DNA of 64,000 bases. Source: Xylanimonas cellulosilytica DSM 15894 (lineage in GTDB: Bacteria > Actinomycetota > Actinomycetes > Actinomycetales > Cellulomonadaceae). The stretch is from assembly GCF_000024965.1 (NCBI RefSeq), contig NC_013530.1, positions 1 to 64,000 on the forward strand. Reading direction: 5' to 3'. The position numbers and the translations under genes are program-made. This document shows, one piece after another, positions 12,661-20,803 of this stretch (positions are counted from its first letter, which is position 1; each line of letters starts with the position of its first letter). Below the pieces are notes generated by a model that saw only the letters and a list, made by a program, of their open reading frames with translations, made no database searches and had not been told where the DNA came from.

Positions 12661-12780
12661 ATGAAGAAGCTGATCGTGCTCCTGATCGCAGCAGCGGCAG
12701 GCTACGCAGTCTGGCGAAAGTACACCGAGGGCAACGCCGAGCGTGACCTGTGGTCGGAGGTCACGGACACGCTCGACTGA
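12661..12780 (+). CDS. DLW-39 family protein (39 aa)
   Basis: A 39-residue peptide matching the DLW-39 family, conserved in actinobacteria and named for its length and a DLW motif, here at residues 30-32. It starts MKKLIVLLIAAAAGYAVWRK, a single hydrophobic helix of about 15 residues, followed by a charged tail with RDLW and EVTDTLD. GAGGAGG lies at 12648-12654 with good spacing to ATG 12661. It sits between tRNA-Ile and tRNA-Ala, the family's usual place. Function is unknown; a small inner-membrane peptide is the likely form. Confidence 0.9.
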   Translation: MKKLIVLLIAAAAGYAVWRKYTEGNAERDLWSEVTDTLD

Positions 12781-12809
12781 GATCTCGCGGTCCCCCGGGG
12801 CCGCGACGC

Positions 12810-12885
12810 GGGGCCATGGCGCAATTGGTAGCGCACCTGCTTTGCAAGCAGGGGGTTAGGGGTTCGAGTCCCCTTGGCTCCACCA
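12810..12885 (+). tRNA. tRNA-Ala (anticodon TGC)
   Basis: Acceptor arms GGGGCCA and TGGCTCC (one G-U pair), D-arm GCGCAATTGGTAGCGC, anticodon stem CCTGC/GCAGG with loop TTTGCAA (TGC), and T-arm GGGGTTCGAGTCCCC. CCA is encoded at 12883-12885. Confidence 0.97.
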
Positions 12886-12890
12886 CACGA

Positions 12891-12919
12891 AAGGGCCGCT
12901 GACCACGTCAGCGGCCCTT
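12891..12919 (+). terminator. Intrinsic terminator after tRNA-Ala
   Basis: Perfect 13-bp stem, AAGGGCCGCTGAC paired with GTCAGCGGCCCTT, and a 3-nt loop, 5 nt past the tRNA. The A-tract on one side and TTCTC on the other fit intrinsic termination. Confidence 0.85.
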
Positions 12920-12960
12920 CTCGCGCGATACACACCCCGGCAGCGGCGGCGACATCCGCT

Positions 12961-12995
12961 GGATGACTCGGTATCCGGGCGTTGGCGAGTCATCC
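12961..12995 (-). terminator. Hairpin downstream of the 13018 minus-strand gene
   Basis: 10-bp arms GGATGACTCG and CGAGTCATCC separated by 15 nt, starting 22 nt past the stop of the minus-strand gene at 13018. A terminator is the likely use, although the loop is large. Confidence 0.5.
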
Positions 12996-13017
12996 GACGG
13001 ACGTCGATGTCGGGTGG

Positions 13018-14043
13018 TCAGTCGTTCTTGTCCGGGGTGGCTTCCTTGGCGTCGTCGACCGCTTCGTCGACCGCGTCTGTCGCCTTCTTCGCGGTCGTGC
13101 GGGTGCGTGTCGTGGCCTTCTTGGTGACCTCCGAGGCGCGCTCGACGACGTCCTCGCGGACCTCGGCCAGCTTCTCGCTCGCCTCGGCGGCCTTCTCGGC
13201 GAGCTCGTCACGTACCTCGGCGGCCTTCTCGGCCAGGTCCTCGCGGACCTCCGCGGCGCGCTCGGCGATCTTCTCCCCCGCTCCCCGGCTGATCGCCACG
13301 GCGGCGCCGGCGGCCTCGCCCACGGCCTCCGCGGCGTCGGCGGCCCGATGCTTGGCCTCCCGAGCGACGCCCTCGTAGTCGGGCGTGGTGTCCTGCTCCC
13401 ACGGCTCGGCCCACGGGTCGTTCTGCGGCTGCGCGCGGCGCCAGAAGACGTAGCCGACGGCGGCGGCCGCGCCGGCGACCAGCAACCAGAACAGACCGCC
13501 CTTGCGCTTGCGCTTGGCGGGCTCCACCGCGGCGGCCACGGCTGCTGCGGCCGCATGCCCGGAGTCGGCCGTCCGTGCAGCGGCGTCGTTGAACGCGGTC
13601 ACCAGGCGCGGCAGATAGTCGTCGACCAGCTTGTCGTGCGCGACGTCGACGGCCTCGCCCACGCGGACGTGCGCGGTGTCGACCATCGGCACGAACTTCT
13701 CGTGCGCCGTGTCGATGAGCGGTACCAGCCGCTCGTGGGCGGTGTCGATGAGCGGGGACGCCTGGTCGGCGAGCTTCTCGACGCGCGGTGCGGCCGCCTG
13801 CACGGACTCCTGCCATGCCCGTTCCGCGCGGGGCTTCAGCCAGGCGAGGAAGTCCTTGGCGTGCGGCTCGGCCCAGTCCTTCGCGTGCTCGGCGGCGTCC
13901 TTGGCCTGTGCGGCGAGAACGCTCGCTTCCTTGGCCGCCTTGGACCCGACGTCGGACAGCGACGCCGCCGCGCGTGCGGCCGAGTCCTTGAAGGCCTCGG
14001 CGTCGATGGACTGGACGGTCTCCGTCACGCTCTTTCGCACCAT
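13018..14043 (-). CDS. Coiled-coil membrane protein, apolipoprotein-like repeats
   Basis: 341 aa, function unknown. The N-terminal half is Ala/Lys/Asp-rich amphipathic helix. It includes a visible ladder of related segments (IDTAHERLVPL, IDTAHEKFVPM, VDTAHVRVGEA, VDVAHDKLVDD). After a basic stretch (AKRKRKGG), one membrane segment, about LFWLLVAGAAAAVGYVFW, is followed by a second repetitive helix with EVREDLAEKA- and EVRDELAEKA-like 11-mers. Such 11-residue periodicity resembles apolipoprotein or late-embryogenesis proteins that lie on membranes or stretch as coiled coils. It is divergent from the cyclophilin gene with a 75-bp gap. ATG 14043 is the first plausible start after that gap. Confidence 0.75.
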   Translation of the reverse strand: MVRKSVTETVQSIDAEAFKDSAARAAASLSDVGSKAAKEASVLAAQAKDAAEHAKDWAEPHAKDFLAWLKPRAERAWQESVQAAAPRVEKLADQASPLIDTAHERLVPLIDTAHEKFVPMVDTAHVRVGEAVDVAHDKLVDDYLPRLVTAFNDAAARTADSGHAAAAAVAAAVEPAKRKRKGGLFWLLVAGAAAAVGYVFWRRAQPQNDPWAEPWEQDTTPDYEGVAREAKHRAADAAEAVGEAAGAAVAISRGAGEKIAERAAEVREDLAEKAAEVRDELAEKAAEASEKLAEVREDVVERASEVTKKATTRTRTTAKKATDAVDEAVDDAKEATPDKND

Positions 14044-14118
14044 GACCCCACAATGCCACCCCCCAGGAACGGTCGCAGGAGGTGGGGCGCTGGACGGCTG
14101 CGTGCGAGGATTGGGCGC

Positions 14119-14658
14119 ATGTTCGCAACCCTCCACACCACGCTCGGCGACATCCGCATCGAGCTGCTGCCGAACCACGCACCCAAGACCGTCCGCAACT
14201 TCGTGGGCCTCGCCACGGGCGAGCAGCCCTGGGCGGACCCGAAGACGGGCGAGGAGAAGACCACGCCGCTGTACGACGGCGTCATCTTCCACCGCGTCAT
14301 CGAGAACTTCATGATCCAGGGCGGCGACCCGCTGGGTACCGGCACGGGCGGCCCGGGCTACACGTTCGACGACGAGATCCACCCCGAGCTGGGCTTCGAC
14401 GAGAAGTACCTGCTCGCGATGGCCAACGCGGGCAAGCGCCGCAACCCGGTGACCGGCGAGACCGGCGGCACCAACGGGTCGCAGTTCTTCATCACCACCA
14501 CCGAGACGCCGTGGCTCAACGGCAAGCACACGATCTTCGGCCGGGTCGCCGACGACGCGTCCAAGGCCGTCGTCGACGCCATCGGGACCGTCCGCACCCG
14601 CCCGGGCGACCGCCCGGTCGAGGACATCGTGATCAGCTCGGTCACGATCGAGGACTGA
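14119..14658 (+). CDS. ppiA: Peptidyl-prolyl cis-trans isomerase, cyclophilin type
   Basis: 179-aa cytosolic cyclophilin that catalyses proline isomerisation during folding. Core motifs are present: FHRVIENFMIQGGDP, GPGYTFDDE, and GTNGSQFFIT with the active-site region, then WLNGKHTIFGRV. There is no signal peptide. ATG 14119 gives the family N-terminus MFATLHTTLGDI; the frame is open far upstream but that region encodes the oppositely oriented neighbour. The same cyclophilin lies near the origin in many actinobacteria, usually followed by a rhomboid protease as here. Confidence 0.95.
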   Translation: MFATLHTTLGDIRIELLPNHAPKTVRNFVGLATGEQPWADPKTGEEKTTPLYDGVIFHRVIENFMIQGGDPLGTGTGGPGYTFDDEIHPELGFDEKYLLAMANAGKRRNPVTGETGGTNGSQFFITTTETPWLNGKHTIFGRVADDASKAVVDAIGTVRTRPGDRPVEDIVISSVTIED

Positions 14659-14745
14659 CCCCCGCACGACGCGGGCCCCGATCACCGCAGCACCGCTCAC
14701 TGCAGCACCGAACACCGCAGGCACCGATCAGGACGAGGGCGAACC

Positions 14746-15594
14746 ATCAGCACCGACCAGCCGTACCCGGCCGCACCTGAAGCCGTCCCTGTCTGCCCGC
14801 GACACCCTGACCGGGTGTCCTATGTGCGCTGCCAGCGGTGCGGCCGGCCTGCCTGCCCGGAGTGCCAGCGACCGGCCGCCGTCGGCATCCAGTGCGTGGA
14901 CTGCGTGCGGCAGGCCGCACGCACGGCACCACGGACGACGACGGCGGTCGGCGGGCGCGTGCGACGCGGTCGTCCGGTGGTCACGTTCACCCTGATCGGG
15001 ATCTGCGCGGTGAGCTTCGTGCTCCAGCTCGCGGTGCCGGGCTGGACGCAGCAGTTCATGTACGCCCCCGTGCTGGGGGTGGGCGAGCCGTTCCGGTTCC
15101 TGACCGCCGCGTTCCTGCACTCGACCGGGTTCTTCGGCCACATCCTGTTCAACATGTGGGCCCTGTACGTCACGGGCCAGTTCCTCGAACCGGTGCTCGG
15201 GCGGGCGCGGTTCATCGCGTTGTGCGTGCTCTCCGCGATCGGGGGCAGCGTCGCGGTGCTGCTGCTCGCCAGCCCGGTGCAGGCCGTCGTCGGCGCCTCG
15301 GGCATGGTGTTCGGCCTGTTCGGGGCCATGGTCCCCGTGCTGCGGCGGCTCGGCGGGAACGCGGCGCAGATCATCGGCCTGATCGCCATCAACGGCGTCA
15401 TCGGGTTCCTGGTGCCCGGCATCTCCTGGCAGGGGCACCTCGGCGGGCTCGTCGTCGGGCTCGCCCTGGGCTACGCGTTCGCGCACGCGCCCCGCGGCCG
15501 GCAGAAGCTCTTCGGATGGCTCCTGCCGGCAGTGGTGGCGGTGGTGCTGCTGGTCGTGGTGCTCGCCAAGTACGCCGCCGTCGGCGTCTTGTAG
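14746..15594 (+). CDS. Rhomboid family intramembrane serine protease with N-terminal zinc finger
   Basis: Predicted to cleave membrane proteins within the bilayer. The catalytic Ser is in GASGMVFGLFG and the His in WQGHLGGLVVGLALGY, with six to seven membrane helices and the HILFNMWAL motif. An N-terminal zinc-binding segment has paired ligands CPRH, CQRC and CPEC. The first pair lies upstream of the first ordinary start codon (GTG 14815). No ATG, GTG or TTG occurs in this frame between the cyclophilin stop and 14815. ATC 14746 follows GAGGG (14735-14739) by 6 nt and would give a typical N-terminus (M)STDQPYPAAP, so I propose an AUC start (282 aa). GTG 14815 (259 aa) would lose the first zinc pair. 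Confidence 0.85.
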   Translation: MSTDQPYPAAPEAVPVCPRHPDRVSYVRCQRCGRPACPECQRPAAVGIQCVDCVRQAARTAPRTTTAVGGRVRRGRPVVTFTLIGICAVSFVLQLAVPGWTQQFMYAPVLGVGEPFRFLTAAFLHSTGFFGHILFNMWALYVTGQFLEPVLGRARFIALCVLSAIGGSVAVLLLASPVQAVVGASGMVFGLFGAMVPVLRRLGGNAAQIIGLIAINGVIGFLVPGISWQGHLGGLVVGLALGYAFAHAPRGRQKLFGWLLPAVVAVVLLVVVLAKYAAVGVL

Positions 15595-15636
15595 GCAGGC
15601 ACGCCCCAGGCAGTCACCTGCCGACGACGCAGCGGG

Positions 15637-15921
15637 TCACTTCCAGCGGGTCGTCAGGCCGAACCCGGTGATGATCAGCGCGAACCCGACGGCGAGGTTC
15701 CACGCGCCCAGGGGCGGGATGGGGAACCCGCCGCCGACGCGGGACGCGGTCAGGTAGTACGTGACGATCCAGATCAGGCCGAGGATCATCAGGCCGAGCA
15801 TGACCGGGACGAGCCACGGCGGGTTGCCGGCCTTCTCCTTCTCGGCGGCCTTGGCCATGCGCTCGACGAACTCGGGGTCGGAGGGCCGGACCTTCTTCTT
15901 GCGGGACTTCGACTCGGGCAC
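15637..15921 (-). CDS. crgA: Cell division protein CrgA
   Basis: 94-aa membrane protein of the CrgA/UPF0233 family, which works at the actinobacterial septum and interacts with FtsZ and penicillin-binding proteins. A basic N-terminus (PESKSRKKKVRPSDPEF) precedes two helices, about LVPVMLGLMILGLIWIVTYY and WNLAVGFALIITGFGL, ending TTRWK as is typical. It is divergent from the DUF881/sortase genes. Location near the origin with trpG/pabA and the pkn operon matches other actinobacteria. Confidence 0.93.
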   Translation of the reverse strand: MPESKSRKKKVRPSDPEFVERMAKAAEKEKAGNPPWLVPVMLGLMILGLIWIVTYYLTASRVGGGFPIPPLGAWNLAVGFALIITGFGLTTRWK

Positions 15922-16045
15922 GGCGACGCGCTCCTCGATCTTGGGTGACGGCCGGCAACCTGCCGGACGTGGACGACACTTCGTCGACTAGCGTAGTGGT
16001 CCGACCCCGCAGGTCCCGAGCCGCTGCCCGACAGGAGGTGTGACC

Positions 16046-16819
16046 GTGACGCGCCCCGCCCTGCCGCGCCTGCTGCGGCTGCCCTCCTCGGCCGGCCGGG
16101 TCCGCCCTGGACTGACCGTCGCGGCCGTCGCCGGCATCGCGGGTCTGATGTTCGCGGCCAGCGCGCAGCTTGCCAGCGGATCGTCGGGGCTGCGCCATCC
16201 CACCGACCTCGCCGAGCTCGTCGGCGCCGAGGCCCAGCGCGTCGACCAGCTCACGGAGACGGTGGAGGCGTTGCGGCTCGAGGTGGACGACCTCGCCGCC
16301 GCCGCACCGACCGGCACCACCGAGGATCCGGCGCTCGTCCGGCTCGAGGGGATGCGGGTCGGCTCCGTACCCGTCACCGGCCCCGGTCTGCGGGTCCAGC
16401 TCGACGACGCCCCGGCGTCGAACATCTCGATCCCGAACGTCACCGTGGACGACCTGGTGGTGCACCAGCAGGACCTCCAGCACGTCATCAACGCCCTGTG
16501 GGCGGGCGGCGCCGAGGCGATGACCCTCCAGGGCGAGCGCGTCATCATGACGTCCGCGTTCCGCTGCTCGGGCAACATCCTGCTGCTGCACGGCCGGGTG
16601 TTCAGCCCGCCGTACGTCGTGGAGGCGGTCGGCGACCCGACGGCGCTGCGGGCGGCGCTGGCCGCGTCACCGGGTGTGCAGCGGTACCTCGGCTGGGTGC
16701 AGGTGGTCGGCCTCGGCTGGAGCGTGCGCGACGTCGACGCCTTGGAGCTGCCCGCGTACACCGGGTCCACGGAGCTGCGGTTCGCGGAGCTTCCGCCCGG
16801 GACGGACCCGCTGCGGTGA
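16046..16819 (+). CDS. DUF881 family membrane-anchored protein
   Basis: 257 aa, one N-terminal membrane helix (about VAAVAGIAGLMFAASAQLA), a short coiled coil (EAQRVDQLTETVEALRLEVD) and an extracytoplasmic DUF881 domain with GPGLRVQLDDAP and VDDLVVHQQDLQHVINALW. DUF881 proteins are linked by neighbourhood to cell division, but the role is unknown. AGGAGG at 16033-16038 suits GTG 16046; GTG 16040 is too close. The stop overlaps the sortase start by 4 nt (GTGA), so the genes are translationally coupled. Confidence 0.85.
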   Translation: MTRPALPRLLRLPSSAGRVRPGLTVAAVAGIAGLMFAASAQLASGSSGLRHPTDLAELVGAEAQRVDQLTETVEALRLEVDDLAAAAPTGTTEDPALVRLEGMRVGSVPVTGPGLRVQLDDAPASNISIPNVTVDDLVVHQQDLQHVINALWAGGAEAMTLQGERVIMTSAFRCSGNILLLHGRVFSPPYVVEAVGDPTALRAALAASPGVQRYLGWVQVVGLGWSVRDVDALELPAYTGSTELRFAELPPGTDPLR

Positions 16820-17628
16820 GCGCCGCCGCCGTTCCCGCGCACGCGCGCGTCAGGGTGCCCCGGCACAGCGCCGGCTCCGTGGCCGCCGGTGTCTTCGGCG
16901 AGCTGCTGATCACGGTCGGGGTGCTGCTCGGCCTGTTCGTCGTGTGGCAGCTCTGGTGGACCGACGTCGTCGCCGTGCGCGAGCAGCACCAGGTGCTCCA
17001 GGCGCTCGACTGGGAGGCGCCGCCACCCGCCCCGGAGGCCCCGGCCGGGGTGGAGCCGGCCGCTCCCGTGGAGCGGCGCGACCCGCCGCCGGTCGATGAG
17101 GAACCGGCGTTCGCCGAGGTGTTCGCGCAGCTCTACATACCCCGGTTCGGGTCCGACTACGTCGCCCCCGTCGCCGAGGGCATCGACCGGCAGCAGGTGC
17201 TCGACGTCCTCGGCGTCGGGCACTACCCCGGCACCGCCATGCCCGGCGAGCTCGGCAACTTCGCCACCGCCGGGCACCGCACCACCTTCGGGCGCCCGTA
17301 CCACCTCGTCGCCGACCTGGTGGAGGGCGACCCCGTCGTCGTGCGCACGGCGGCCACGTGGTACGTCTACCGCGTCGTCAGCCACGAGATCGTCATGCCG
17401 TGGCAGACCGAGGTGATCTCCCCCGTTCCCGGGCTCCGGGCGGGGGACCCGATCCCCGAGCTCACGCAGCGGCTCATGACGATGACGGCGTGCCACCCGA
17501 TGTTCTCGGCCCGCGAGCGGTACATCGTGCACGCCGAGCTGGACTTCTGGATGCCGGTGTCCGCCGGCGTCCCCGCGGTGCTCACCGACGCCGGTGTCGA
17601 CGTCGTCGGCGTCGAAGGAGGCGACTGA
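16816..17628 (+). CDS. Class E sortase
   Basis: 270-aa membrane-anchored transpeptidase that would attach surface proteins with LAXTG-type signals to the cell wall. One signal-anchor helix (about LLITVGVLLGLFVVWQLWW) and a Pro-rich linker precede the sortase domain at about 110-265. Catalytic residues appear as His in ATAGHRTTFG, Cys in TMTACHPMFS and Arg in ARERYIVHAEL. The start is GTG 16816, coupled to the DUF881 gene. The stop overlaps the next ATG by 1 nt. Substrates are not visible in this window. Confidence 0.93.
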   Translation: MSAAAVPAHARVRVPRHSAGSVAAGVFGELLITVGVLLGLFVVWQLWWTDVVAVREQHQVLQALDWEAPPPAPEAPAGVEPAAPVERRDPPPVDEEPAFAEVFAQLYIPRFGSDYVAPVAEGIDRQQVLDVLGVGHYPGTAMPGELGNFATAGHRTTFGRPYHLVADLVEGDPVVVRTAATWYVYRVVSHEIVMPWQTEVISPVPGLRAGDPIPELTQRLMTMTACHPMFSARERYIVHAELDFWMPVSAGVPAVLTDAGVDVVGVEGGD

Positions 17629-17783
17629 TGTACGGGGCGCTGTGGCGTGTCCTGCCCGGACCGTGGTGGGTCAAGGTGCTGTTGCTGCTGGTCATGGCGT
17701 CAGCCGTCGTCTGGGTGTGCTTCCAGTGGCTGTTCCCGTGGATCTCGGCGTACGTGCAGCTCAACGAGAACACGGTCGGCTGA
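17628..17783 (+). CDS. 51-aa membrane protein downstream of sortase
   Basis: A short, Trp-rich peptide with one or two close membrane segments (VKVLLLLVMASAVVWVCFQW then LFPWISAYV). GAAGGAGG at 17614-17621 and the TGATG overlap with the sortase stop indicate real, coupled translation. Small proteins of this kind are often found after sortase E and before the glutamine amidotransferase in actinobacteria. Function unknown. Confidence 0.8.
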   Translation: MYGALWRVLPGPWWVKVLLLLVMASAVVWVCFQWLFPWISAYVQLNENTVG

Positions 17784-17810
17784 GGCACGGCCGCCGCTTA
17801 GGCTGGGCTC

Positions 17811-18479
17811 GTGAACCCGCGGATCCTCGTCGTCGACAACTACGACTCGTTCGTCTACACGATCGTCGGCTACCTCGACCAGCTCGGGGCCGCCACCGTG
17901 GTGGTGCGCAACGACGCCGTGCCGGCGTCCGTCCTCGCCGCGGGTGACGGGGAGCGAATCACCGACGCCGACGGCGTGCCCTTCGACGGCGTGCTCGTCT
18001 CCCCCGGCCCGGGCACCCCGCACGACGCCGGGGCCTCCGAGGACGTCATCCGCGCGTGCGCCCGCACCCGCACGCCCATGCTGGGCGTCTGCCTGGGCCA
18101 CCAGGCGCTCGCCGAGGTGTTCGGCGCCACCGTGTCGCACGCACCCGAGCTCATGCACGGCAAGACGAGCCTCGTGGAGCACGACGACGCAGGGGTCGTC
18201 GCCGGGCTGGCGCAGCCGTTCACCGCGACCCGCTACCACTCGCTCGCCGTCGAGCCGGAGACGGTGCCCGCCGAGCTCCAGGTGACGTGCGCGACGGCGT
18301 CGGGCATCGTCATGGGGCTCCAGCACCGCGAGCTGCCCCTGCACGGGGTGCAGTTCCACCCCGAGTCCGTGCTGACACAGGGCGGACACCGCCTGCTCGC
18401 CAACTGGCTCGAGCTCTGCGGGGACGCCGGGGCCGTGGCGCGGTCGGCAGGCATGGCCCCGCTGGTGCACACCGCCTGA
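17811..18479 (+). CDS. pabA: Class I glutamine amidotransferase, anthranilate/aminodeoxychorismate synthase component II
   Basis: 222-aa glutaminase subunit that releases ammonia from glutamine for chorismate amination in folate or tryptophan synthesis. Motifs: VDNYDSFVYT, oxyanion SPGPGTP, nucleophile Cys in GVCLGHQA, and catalytic His/Glu in VQFHPES. GTG 17811 starts the canonical N-terminus. Partner components I are not in the window, so pabA and trpG cannot be told apart by context; the origin-proximal position beside pknB is usually annotated as trpG/pabA in actinobacteria. Confidence 0.9.
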   Translation: MNPRILVVDNYDSFVYTIVGYLDQLGAATVVVRNDAVPASVLAAGDGERITDADGVPFDGVLVSPGPGTPHDAGASEDVIRACARTRTPMLGVCLGHQALAEVFGATVSHAPELMHGKTSLVEHDDAGVVAGLAQPFTATRYHSLAVEPETVPAELQVTCATASGIVMGLQHRELPLHGVQFHPESVLTQGGHRLLANWLELCGDAGAVARSAGMAPLVHTA

Positions 18480-18494
18480 CGGCTCCCCACACCC

Positions 18495-18703
18495 GGTGGT
18501 TGAGCACGCCCGGGTGGTTGAGCGCGCCCGGGTGGTTGAGCCTGTCGAAACCACCTCTGCTGGGACCCGCCCCGGTGGTTGAGCCTGTCGAAACCACCCC
18601 TGGGGGAACCCGCCCCGGTGGTTGAGCTTGTCGAAACCACCCCGACATCGAAGGCGTGGGGTGGTTTCGACAGGCTCAACCACCGGTGTGCGGTTCAACC
18701 ACC
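18495..18703. repeat. REP-like palindromic repeat cluster 2
   Basis: Between pabA and the convergent pknB. Half elements GGTGGTTGAGC are at 18495 and 18512. Full elements in one orientation are at 18531-18555, 18574-18598 and 18617-18641, with an inverted full element at 18660-18684 and a half at 18692-18703. The arms are GGTGGTT and AACCACC with core GAGCYTGTCGA. Lying between two convergent 3' ends, the cluster may serve as a bidirectional terminator. Confidence 0.9.
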
Positions 18704-18720
18704 ACCGGAAGTCGGCGGGG

Positions 18721-20802
18721 TCAGTCGTCCTCGTCGCCCTCCGGGGGCGGCGTCGTCGCGGTCCCGTCGTCGCCTGGCTCGTCGGGCGGCGTTGCCGGAC
18801 CCTGGGAGATCACGACGATGACGGTCGAACCTTCGTCCAGCATCGTGCCTGCGCTGGGCTCGGTGCTGATCACGGAGCCGAGCGGCACCGTCGGGTGGTT
18901 CTCGTAGGACGGGCTGCAGTTCAGCGGTGCGCAGAGACCGATGGCGGTGTTCCACGGCTGGCCCACCAGGTCCGGAACCGGGATCTGCTGGATCTCCGGT
19001 GCGACGGCGACGCCGATGGTCACGCGCTGGTTCTGCGGGACGAACCCGGGTTCGGGGGTCTGCTCGGCGATGCGGCCAACCTCGACCTGATCGGTCTGGA
19101 CGTCGTGCTGGCTGAAGCTCAGGCTGAGGCGGTCGAGCTCGGCAGTCGCCTCGTCGACGGTCATACCCCGCAGGTCGGGCAGCTCCACGGTGCCGTCGGA
19201 CACGAACAGGTCCACGGTGGAGCGGGCGGTGACGGCCTGGTTCGCTGCCGGTGCGGTCCGGGTGACCCGGCCCTCGTCGACGTCGGAGCTCGGCTCTGGC
19301 GTGATCTCGCCGACGACGAGGTCCACGGACTCCAGCGCGGCGCGCGCCTCGTCCTGCGTCATGCCCGCGACGTCCGGGACACCGATCGTGTTGGGGCCGC
19401 CCGAGAAGAACGCCCGGACCGTCGAGTTGGGGCGAACCATCTCGCCGGCCTCGGGATCCTGCTTGGTGAACGTGCCCTCGGGCTCGTTGGAGTCGGGGTC
19501 GATGGCGTCCGCGAACACCAAGCCCTCGTCCTCGACGAGCTGGCGGGCCTCTTCGCGGGTCATGCCCGCCTGGATCTCGGGGACCTCGACCAGGGCGACT
19601 TCCTGCTGCCGTCCGTTGAGCAGGATGATCGTGACGATCGCGGCCACGGCGAGGACGCCGATGGTGATGAGCGTCCACATCAGGGTCTTCTTGCGGCGGG
19701 CGTCGGCCTGCTCCTGGCGGCTCGGCCCGGTCGGGCCTGCGGGGCCGCCGACGCCTGCCGCCGGCATCGCCTGGGGCAGACCCGTGGCACCCCACTGCTG
19801 GGTGGCCGCCGTCTCCGGGGTCAGCAGCTGCGTGCCGGCCTCGCCGAACCCGGGGGCGCCGAACGCCACGGTCGGGGCGCCGCCCAGGGCGGCACCGGCC
19901 GCCGCGAGCCCGGCACCCACGGCCGGGGCTCCGACCGCGCCGCCGCGCATCGCGGCCTCGAGGTCGGAGCGGAACTCCGCCGCCGACGAGTAGCGGGTGC
20001 CGCGCTCCTTGGCCAGCGCCTTGAGCGTGATGCGGTCGAGCACCTCGGGCACGTCGGAGGCGATCTCCGACGGGCGCTGCGGTGCCTGACCCACGTGCTG
20101 GTACGCGACCGCGACCGGCGAGTCGCCCACGAACGGCGGGCGGCCGGTGAGCAGCTCGAACAGCGTGCAGCCGGTCGAGTACAGGTCACTGCGGGCGTCC
20201 ACCTGCTCGCCGCGCGCCTGCTCCGGGGAGAGGTACTGCGCGGTGCCGATGACGGCGTGCGTGGCCGTCATCGTCGCGGCCGAGTCGGCGACCGCGCGGG
20301 CGATGCCGAAGTCCATGACCTTGACCGCGCCCGTGGGCGTGATCATCACGTTGGCGGGCTTGATGTCCCGGTGGACGATGCCCGCGTGGTGCGAGTACTC
20401 CAGCGCCGAGAGGACGCCGACCGTGATCTCCACGGCCTCCTCGATCGGCACCGCGGCACCGTCCTGGAGGATGTCGCGGACCGTGTGCCCCTCGACGTAC
20501 TCCATGACGATGAACGGGATGTGCACCTGGTTGCCCGTGGCCGGGTCGGTGTGCACGTCCTCGCCCGTGTCGTACACGGCGACGATCGCAGGGTGGTTCA
20601 GGGCTGCGGCCGCCTGGGCCTCACGCCGGAAGCGGGCGAGGAAGGACGGGTCGCGCGCCAGGTCGGAGCGCAGCACCTTGATCGCGACGGTGCGGCCCAG
20701 CCGGGCGTCGTGGCCGATGTGCACCTCGGCCATACCGCCACGGCCGATGAGCTCACCGACCTCGTACCGGCCCGCGAGCACGCGGGGCGTGTTGTCCACC
20801 AA
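18721..20802 (-). CDS. pknB: Serine/threonine protein kinase PknB with PASTA domains
   Basis: 693-aa transmembrane kinase that senses peptidoglycan fragments and phosphorylates division and envelope proteins. The kinase domain has the G-loop GRGGMAEV 20-27, Lys42, HRDIKPAN 144-151, DFG 164-166, and the activation-loop Thr179/Thr181 before VIGTAQYLSPEQ. A Gly/Ala-rich juxtamembrane linker leads to one membrane helix (about LMWTLITIGVLAVAAIVTIILL) and four extracellular PASTA repeats (VEVPEIQAGMT, IGVPDVAGMT, VELPDLRGMT, IPVPDLVGQP). The tail is acidic. It is last in the fhaA-pknB operon. TTG 20802 has AAGGA 8 nt upstream; GTG 20799 is the alternative start. Confidence 0.96.
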   Translation of the reverse strand: MVDNTPRVLAGRYEVGELIGRGGMAEVHIGHDARLGRTVAIKVLRSDLARDPSFLARFRREAQAAAALNHPAIVAVYDTGEDVHTDPATGNQVHIPFIVMEYVEGHTVRDILQDGAAVPIEEAVEITVGVLSALEYSHHAGIVHRDIKPANVMITPTGAVKVMDFGIARAVADSAATMTATHAVIGTAQYLSPEQARGEQVDARSDLYSTGCTLFELLTGRPPFVGDSPVAVAYQHVGQAPQRPSEIASDVPEVLDRITLKALAKERGTRYSSAAEFRSDLEAAMRGGAVGAPAVGAGLAAAGAALGGAPTVAFGAPGFGEAGTQLLTPETAATQQWGATGLPQAMPAAGVGGPAGPTGPSRQEQADARRKKTLMWTLITIGVLAVAAIVTIILLNGRQQEVALVEVPEIQAGMTREEARQLVEDEGLVFADAIDPDSNEPEGTFTKQDPEAGEMVRPNSTVRAFFSGGPNTIGVPDVAGMTQDEARAALESVDLVVGEITPEPSSDVDEGRVTRTAPAANQAVTARSTVDLFVSDGTVELPDLRGMTVDEATAELDRLSLSFSQHDVQTDQVEVGRIAEQTPEPGFVPQNQRVTIGVAVAPEIQQIPVPDLVGQPWNTAIGLCAPLNCSPSYENHPTVPLGSVISTEPSAGTMLDEGSTVIVVISQGPATPPDEPGDDGTATTPPPEGDEDD

Positions 20803-20803
20803 C

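Noticed and set aside
18495-18703. CRISPR array
   Set aside because: Repeats are palindromes in both orientations with irregular spacing and half copies, no cas genes; they are REP-like.
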